Assembly (NCBI RefSeq): GCF_963678635.1
Contig: NC_087063.1
Location: 53,521,074-53,585,073 of the forward strand
From: Symsagittifera roscoffensis
Taxonomy: Eukaryota > Xenacoelomorpha > Acoela > Convolutidae
DNA: 64,000 nucleotides
Direction: 5' to 3'
Below, piece after piece: positions 56,983 to 64,000 of this stretch. How positions within the stretch are numbered: position 1 is the first letter of the stretch; every line of letters starts with the position of its first letter. The notes under the pieces are model-generated. The model saw nothing but the letters and a program-made list of their open reading frames with translations. It was not told the DNA's origin and did not search any database. The translations under genes and the position numbers were made by a program.

Positions 56983-58989
56983 AGATTGGGCTCAACAATG
57001 CCTCAGCAATCACCTACACTGCCTCAGCAATCACCTAGAGTATCACTGTCGTTTTTCCAACTTAAAATCAAAAGTTTGAGTCCCGAGCGGAACTTGATTT
57101 TTTGCGGTTAAAATTGAATTTTTGGTCTTTGTTTGTCTGCTCGTTTTGTCGGCTTAGTTGCCACCCCAGGGATTTTGAGTATGCTACAAGCAGCTATCAT
57201 TGTAGTTGCAAATTCAAGTGTATTTCATTGTTTCAGGGACTTGGAACTTACAAGAAAAATTAATCAAAATATATCACGTTTCAGCTCAACTGGTGTTTGC
57301 TCATAGGTTTCAGCTTTATTGGAACATTTCGGATTTTATTTTCTTCTATAAGATAACTTCATTGTAAGGGCAACTGAAAAAGCTGTTTTTTGTAGTTTGA
57401 AAAGGGCTTCAAGTTCTAAAGTTGTTCTTATACACACGTTTTTTTTTCGACTTGGTTTGTGACAGCTTTGTTTTATCTGGGTAAGTTTTGATCCGATGCT
57501 ACTTTTTTCAAATCAGGGGAAGGTTAGGCTAGAGTGAATTTTCATCGAAACTGACAATATTTTAGTTTTGGCCGACCTAGTTTTAAACAATTTCCATTTT
57601 TTTCGGCTCGTTTTTCATGCTGTTGTTGTATTTCAAGTGATTGCATGCTCCGCTTCGCCTGTTTTGAAATCACTCATCAGATTTTTTGATGTCTAGAATG
57701 AAAACTAACAAGTAATGGTTTCTTTCAAAAACTAGCGATTGAGCAAAAAGTCAAAAGTGCAAAAGAGAAAAAAAATATTAACTTTCAACGGCCCATTTTA
57801 TATATATATTTTTTTTTTCTCAAAAACTGCTCTTTTAATCTGAGTGGGCTCAATTGAGATATTGAGCGGTGAGATGCTACACTGCCTCAGCAGTCACCTA
57901 AAGTAGCACCGTCATTTTTCCAACATAACTTCAAAAGTTTGAGTCACGAGCGGATCTTGATTTTTTGCGGTTAAAATTGAATTTTTGGACTTTGTTTGTC
58001 TGCCCAAGTTTTGTCTGCTTAGTTGCCACCCTAGGGATTTTGAGTGTGCTACAAGCAGCTATCATTGTAGTTGCAAATTCAAGTGTATTTCATTGTTTCA
58101 GGGACTTGGAACTTACAAAAAAATTCAATAAAATATATCACGTTTCAGCTCAACTTGTGTCTGCTCATAGGTGTCAGCTTCATTGGAACATTTCGGATTT
58201 TATTTTCTTCTATAAGATAACTCCAATGTAAGGGCAACTGAAAAAGCTGTTTTTTGTAGTTTCAAAAGGGCTTCAAGTTCTAAATTTGTTCTTATAAACA
58301 CGATTTTTTTTTCGACTCAGTTTGTGACAGCTTTGTTTTATCTGTGTAATTTTTGATCCGATGCTTTTTTTTCAAATCAGGGGAAAGTAAGGCTAAAGTG
58401 AATTTTCGTCGAGACTTACAATATTTTAGTTTTGGCCGACCTAGATTTAAACACTTTCCATTTTTTTTGGCTTGTTTTTCATGCTGTTGTTGTATTTCAA
58501 GTGTTGCCATGCTCCGCTTCGCCTGTTTCGAAATCACTCATCAGATTTTTTGATGTCTAGAATGAAAGCTAACAAGTAAAGGGTTCTTTCCAAAACTAGC
58601 GATTTAGCAAAAAGTCAAAAGTGCAAAAGAGATAAAAAATATTTACTTCTTTCAACGGCGGCCCATTTTAAATATATATATTTTGTTTTCTCAAAAACTA
58701 CTCTTTTAATCTGAGATTGGGCTCAATTGAGACAACAAGCGGTGAGTAGCTACACTGCCTCAGCAATCACCTAGAGTATCACTGCCGTTTTTCCAACTTA
58801 AATTCAAAAGTATGAGTCCCGAGCGGAACTTGATTTTTTGCGGTTAAAATTGAATTTTTGGTCTTTGTTTGTCTGCTCGCTTTGCCGGCTTAATTGCCGC
58901 CCCAGGGATTTTGAGTGTGCTACAAGCAGCTATCATTGTAGTTGCAAATTCAAGTGTATTTCATTGTTTCAGGGACTTGGAACTTACAA

Positions 58990-59025
<36 letters not shown>

Positions 59026-60469
59026 TTCAGCTCAACTTTCGTCTGCTCATAGGTGTCAGCTTCATTGGAACATTTCGGATTTTATTTTCTTCTATAAGAT
59101 AACTTCATTGTTAGGGCGACTGAAAAAGCTGTTTTTTTTTGTAGTTTCAAAAGGGCTTCAAGTTCTAAAGTTGTTCTTATAAACACGTTTTTTTTCGACT
59201 CAGTTTGTGACAGCTTTCTTTTATCTGTGTAAGTTTTGATCCGATGCTTTTTTTTCAAATCAGGGGAAAGTTAGGCTAAAGTGAATTTTCATCGAGACTT
59301 ACAATATTTTAGTTTTGGCCGACCTAGATTTAAACAATTTCCATTTTTTTCGGCTTGTTTTTCATGCTGTTGTTGTTTTTCAAGTGTTGCCATGCTCCGC
59401 TTTGCCTGTTTCGAAATCACTCATCAGATTTTTTGATGTCTAGAATGAAAGCTAACAAGTAAAGGGTTCTTTCCAAAACTAGCGATTTAGCAAAAAGTCA
59501 AAAATGCAAAAGAGATGAAAAAATATTTACTTCTTTCAACGGCGGCCCATTATATATATATATATTTTGTTTTTCTCAAAAACTACTCTTTTAATCTGAG
59601 ATTGGGCTCAATTGAGACAACAAGCGGTGAGTAGCTACACTGCCTCAGCAATCACCTAGAGATCACTGTCGTTTTTCCAACTTAAATTCAAAAGTATGAG
59701 TCCCGAGCGGAACTTGGTTTTTTGCGGTTTAAATTGAATTTTTGGTCTTTGTTTGTCTGCTCGCTTTGCCGGCTTAATTGCAACCCCGGGGTTTTTGAGT
59801 GTGCTACAAGCAGCTATCGTTGTAGTTGCAAATTCAAGTGTATTTCTTTGTTTCAGGGACTTGGAACTTACAAAAAAAATTAAATTAAATATATCACGTT
59901 TCAGCTCAATTGGTGTCTGCTCATAGGTGTCAGATTCATTGGAACATTCCGGATTTGATTTTCTTCTAGAAGATAACTTCATTGAAAGGGCAACTGAAAA
60001 AGCTGTTTTTTGTAGTTTCAAAAGGGCTTCAAGTTCTAAAGTTGTTCTTATAAACACGTTTTTTTTTCGACTCAGTTTGTGACAGCTTTGTTTTATCTGT
60101 GTAAGTTTTGATCCGATGCTACTTTTTTCAAATCAGGGGAAGGTTAGGCTAGAGTGAATTTTCATCGAGACTGACAATGTTTTAGTATTGGCCGACCTAG
60201 TTTTAAACAATTTCCTTTTTTTTTCGGCTCGTTTTTCATGCTGTTGTTGTATTTCAAGTGATGCCATGCTCCGCTTCGCCTGTTTCGAAATCACTCATCA
60301 GATTTTTGATGTCTAGAATGAAAGCTAACAAGTAAAGGGTTCTTTCAAAAACTAGCGATTTAGCAAAAGTCAAAAGTGCAAAAGAGATGAAAAAATATTT
60401 ACTTCTTTCAACGGCGGCCCATTTTATATATATTTTTTTTCTTCTCAAAAACTACTTTTTTAATCTGAG
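56983..60469 (+). repeat. Satellite higher-order repeat 5: D-G-K-K'
   Basis: Monomers at about 56983, 57841, 58711 and 59598. The last two match K and K' of repeat 2, not G2 and N of the adjacent repeat. Confidence 0.85.
58993..59020. repeat. (TA)n microsatellite in monomer K
   Basis: About 14 TA units; the same site in other K monomers has about 4-5 units. Confidence 0.8.
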
Positions 60470-63400
60470 ATTGGGCTCAACAATGCCTCAGCAATCACCT
60501 ACACTGCCTCAGCAATCACCTAGAGTATAACTGTCGTTTTTCCAACTTAAATTCAAAAGTTTGAGTCCCGAGCGGAACTTGATTTTTTTGCGGTTAAAAT
60601 TGAATTTTTGGTCTTTGTTTGTCTGCTCGTTTTGTCGGCTTAGTTGCCACCCCAGGGATTTTGAGTATGCTACAAGCAGCTATCATTGTAGTTGCAAATT
60701 CAAGTGTATTTCATTGTTTCAGGGACTTGGAACTTAGAAGTAAAATTAATCAAAATATATCACGTTTCAGCTCAACTGGTGTTTGCTCATAGGTTTCAGC
60801 TTTATTGGAACATTTCGGATTTTATTTTCTTCTATAAGATAACTTCATTGTAAGGGCAACTGAAAAAGCTGTTTTTTGTAGTTTGAAAAGGGCTTCAAGT
60901 TCTAAAGTTGTTCTTATAAACACGTTTTTTTTCGACTTGGTTTGTGACAGCTTTGTTTTATCTGGGTAAGTTTTGATCCGATGCTACTTTTTTCAAATCA
61001 GGGGAAGGTTAGGCTAGAGTGAATTTTCATCGAAACTGACAATATTTTAGTTTTGGCCGACCTAGTTTTAAACAATTTCCATTTTTTTCGGCTCGTTTTT
61101 CATGCTGTTGTTGTATTTCAAGTGATTGCATGCTCCGCTTCGCCTGTTTTGAAATCACTCATCAGATTTTTTGATGTCTAGAATGAAAACTAATAAGTAA
61201 TGGTTTCTTTCAAAAACTAGCGATTGAGCAAAAAGTCAAAAGTGCAAAAGAGAAAAAAATATTAACTTTCAACGGCCCATTTTATATATATATTTTTTGT
61301 TTTCTCAAAAACTGCTCTTTTAATCTGAGTGGGCTCAATTGAGATAATGAGCGGTGAGATGCTACACTGCCTCAGCAGTCACCTAAAGTAGCACCGTCAT
61401 TTTTCCAACATAACTTCAAAAGTTTGAGTCACGAGCGGATCTTGATTTTTTGCGGTTAAAATTGAATTTTTGGACTTTGTTTGTCTGCTCAAGTTTTGTC
61501 TGCTTAGTTGCCACCCTAGGGATTTTCAGTGTGCTACAAGCAGCTATCATTGTAGTTGCAAATTCAAGTGTATTTCATTGTTTCAGGGACTTGGAACTTA
61601 CAAGAAAAATTAATCAAAATATATCACGTTTCAGCTCAACTGGTGTTTGCTCATAGGTTTCAGCTTTATTGGAACATTTCGGATTTTATTTTCTTCTATA
61701 AGATAACTTCATTGTAAGGGCAACTGAAAAAGCTGTTTTTTGTAGTTTGAAAAGGGCTTCAAGTTCTAAAGTTGTTCTTATAAACACGTTTTTTTTTTCG
61801 ACTTGGTTTGTGACAGCTTTGTTTTATCTGGGTAAGTTTTGATCCGATGCTACTTTTTTCAAATCAGGGGAAGGTTAGGCTAGAGTGAATTTTCATCGAA
61901 ACTGACAATATTTTAGTTTTGGCCGACCTAGTTTTAAACAATTTCCATTTTTTTCGGCTCGTTTTTCATGCTGTTGTTGTATTTCAAGTGATTGCATGCT
62001 CCGCTTCGCCTGTTTTGAAATCACTCATCAGATTTTTTGATGTCTAGAATGAAAACTAATAAGTAATGGTTTCTTTCAAAAACTAGCGATTGAGCAAAAA
62101 GTCAAAAGTGCAAAAGAGAAAAAAATATTAACTTTCAACGGCCCATTTTATATATATATTTTTTGTTTTCTCAAAAACTGCTCTTTTAATCTGAGTGGGC
62201 TCAATTGAGATAATGAGCGGTGAGATGCTACACTGCCTCAGCAGTCACCTAAAGTAGCACCGTCATTTTTCCAACATAACTTCAAAAGTTTGAGTCACGA
62301 GCGGATCTTGATTTTTTGCGGTTAAAATTGAATTTTTGGACTTTGTTTGTCTGCTCAAGTTTTGTCTGCTTAGTTGCCACCCTAGGGATTTTCAGTGTGC
62401 TACAAGCAGCTATCATTGTAGTTGCAAATTCAAGTGTATTTCATTGTTTCAGGGACTTGGAACTTACAAAAAAATTCAATAAAATATATCACGTTTCAGC
62501 TCAACTTGTGTCTGCTCATAGGTGTCAGCTTCATTGGAACATTTCGGATTTTATTTTCTTCTATAAGATAACTCCATTGTAAGGGCAACTGAAAAAGCTG
62601 TTTTTTGTAGTTTCAAAAGGGCTTCAAGTTCTAAATTTGTTCTTATAAACACGATTTTTTTTCGACTCAGTTTGTGACAGCTTTGTTTTATCTGTGTAAT
62701 TTTTGATGCGATGCTACTTTTTTCAAATCAGGGGAAGGTTAGGCTACAGTGAATTTTCATCGAAACTTACAATATTTTAATTTTGGCCGACCTAGATTTA
62801 AACAATTTCCATTTTTTTCAGCTTGTTTTTCATGCTGTTGTTGTATTTCAAGTGATGCCATGCTCCGCTTCGCCTGTTTCGAAATCACTCATGAGATTTT
62901 TTGATGTCTAGAATGAAAGCTAACAAGTAAAGGGTTCTTTCAAAATCTAGCGATTTAGCAAAAAGTCAAAAGTGCAAAAGAGATGAAAAAATATTTACTT
63001 CTTTCAATGGCCCATTTTGTACATATATTTTTTTGTTTTTCCAAAAACTGCTCTTTTAATCTGAGATTGGGCTCAATTGAGACAACAAGCGGTGAGTAGC
63101 TACACTGCCTCAGCAATCACCTAGAGTATCACTGCCGTTTTTCCAACTTAAATTCAAAAGTATGAGTCCCGAGCGGAACTAGATTTTTTGCGGTTAAAAT
63201 TGAGTTTTTGGTCTTTGTTTCTCTGCTCGCTTTGCCGGTTTAATTGCCACCCCAGGGATTTTGAGTGTGCTACAAGCAGCTATCATTGTAGTTGCAAATT
63301 CAAGTGTATTTCATTGTTTCAGGGACTTGGAACTTACAAAAAAAAAATATATATATCACGTTTCAGCTCAACTTTCGTCTGCTCATAGGTGTCAGCTTCA

Positions 63401-64000
63401 TTGGAACATTTCGGATTTTATTTTCTTCTATAAGATAACTCCATTGTTAGGGCGACTGAAAAAGCTGTTTTTTTTTGTAGTTTCAAAAGGGCTTCAAGTT
63501 CTAAAGTTGTTCTTATAAACACGTTTTTTTTTCGACTCAGTTTGTGACAGCTTTCTTTTATCTGTGTAAGTTTTGATCCGATGCTTTTTTTCAAATCAGG
63601 GGAAAGTTAGGCTAAAGTGAATTTTCATCGAGACTTACAATATTTTAGTTTTGGCCGACCTAGATTTAAACAATTTCCATTTTTTTCGGCTTGTTTTTCA
63701 TGCTGTTGTTGTTTTTCAAGTGTTGCCATGCTCCGCTTTGCCTGTTTCGAAATCACTCATCAGATTTTTTGATGTCTAGAATGAAAGCTAACAAGTAAAG
63801 GGTTCTTTCCAAAACTAGCGATTTAGCAAAAAGTCAAAAATGCAAAAGAGATGAAAAAATATTTACTTCTTTCAACGGCGGCCCATTATATATATATATT
63901 TTGTTTTTCTCAAAAACTACTCTTTTAATCTGAGATTGGGCTCAATTGAGACAACAAGCGGTGAGTAGCTACACTGCCTCAGCAATCACCTAGAGTATCA
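60470..64000 (+). repeat. Satellite higher-order repeat 6, with an extra G: D-G-G-K-K' (cut by window end)
   Basis: Monomers at about 60470, 61326, 62193, 63061 and 63921. The G monomers at 61326 and 62193 are near-identical, 866 bp apart, a local single-monomer duplication. K' continues past the window. Confidence 0.8.

Noticed and set aside
34595-63518. Repeated open frames of 60-120 codons in the satellite, some cysteine-rich (SSYHCSCK), as a tandem gene family
   Set aside because: Two or three frames are open over the same bases, starts are non-ATG in many copies, and substitutions between monomers fall at all codon positions. They are by-products of a T-rich repeat.
34462-64000. CRISPR array
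   Set aside because: The repeat period is about 860 bp with no short repeat-spacer pattern, and the window is eukaryotic.

Overview
The window looks like AT-rich nuclear DNA from an invertebrate animal; I cannot resolve the phylum. The evidence is a highly conserved metazoan-type spliceosomal protein (PRPF6/Prp6), a 3' splice acceptor in front of its large exon, several animal-type non-LTR retrotransposon relics, a foldback-type transposon relic and a long tandem satellite. There is no bacterial-style gene packing and no credible operon.

Layout. Positions 1-2222 hold gene-free DNA with a foldback-like element (660-1738) whose ~310-bp arms are inverted copies of each other. Positions 2235-5743 are an almost complete non-LTR retrotransposon on the minus strand: a 2A-like ribosome-skipping motif, then a PHD-like zinc finger, APE endonuclease, reverse transcriptase (RT) and a C-terminal zinc knuckle. 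It is flanked by a 12-bp direct repeat, ends in a (CA)n tail, and is broken by at least four frame changes. Positions 5.8-12.1 kb contain three more decayed RT relics: two of one family on the plus strand and one of another on the minus strand.

Positions 12392-32232 are three near-identical head-to-tail ~6.6-kb units. Each carries the big 3' exon of a PRPF6 gene, then about 3.4 kb of intergenic DNA with a perfect 13-bp hairpin, a tRNA-like relic and an RT fragment. No unit contains the 5' exon that should encode the first ~70 residues. Copy 1 keeps conserved residues, copy 2 has non-conservative changes, and copy 3 has a premature stop. The last unit runs into two extra ~314-bp repeats of the RT fragment (to 32965).

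From about 33.2 kb to the window end lies a satellite array of ~0.85-0.89-kb monomers: degenerate and deleted monomers at the left edge, a homogeneous 882-bp block, then a four-monomer higher-order repeat of about 3.47 kb that repeats from ~42-43 kb to the end. Each intact monomer carries a degenerate tRNA-like promoter relic followed by a T-run. Part of the monomer is also found inside the foldback element near the left end, so the satellite and the transposon share ancestry.

The only likely host protein gene is PRPF6, a component of the U4/U6.U5 tri-snRNP. The rest is mobile-element debris and satellite. The points most worth a second look are the intact 2A motif in the retrotransposon, the exon-only triplication of PRPF6, the ordered higher-order structure of the satellite, and the satellite-foldback-tRNA link.
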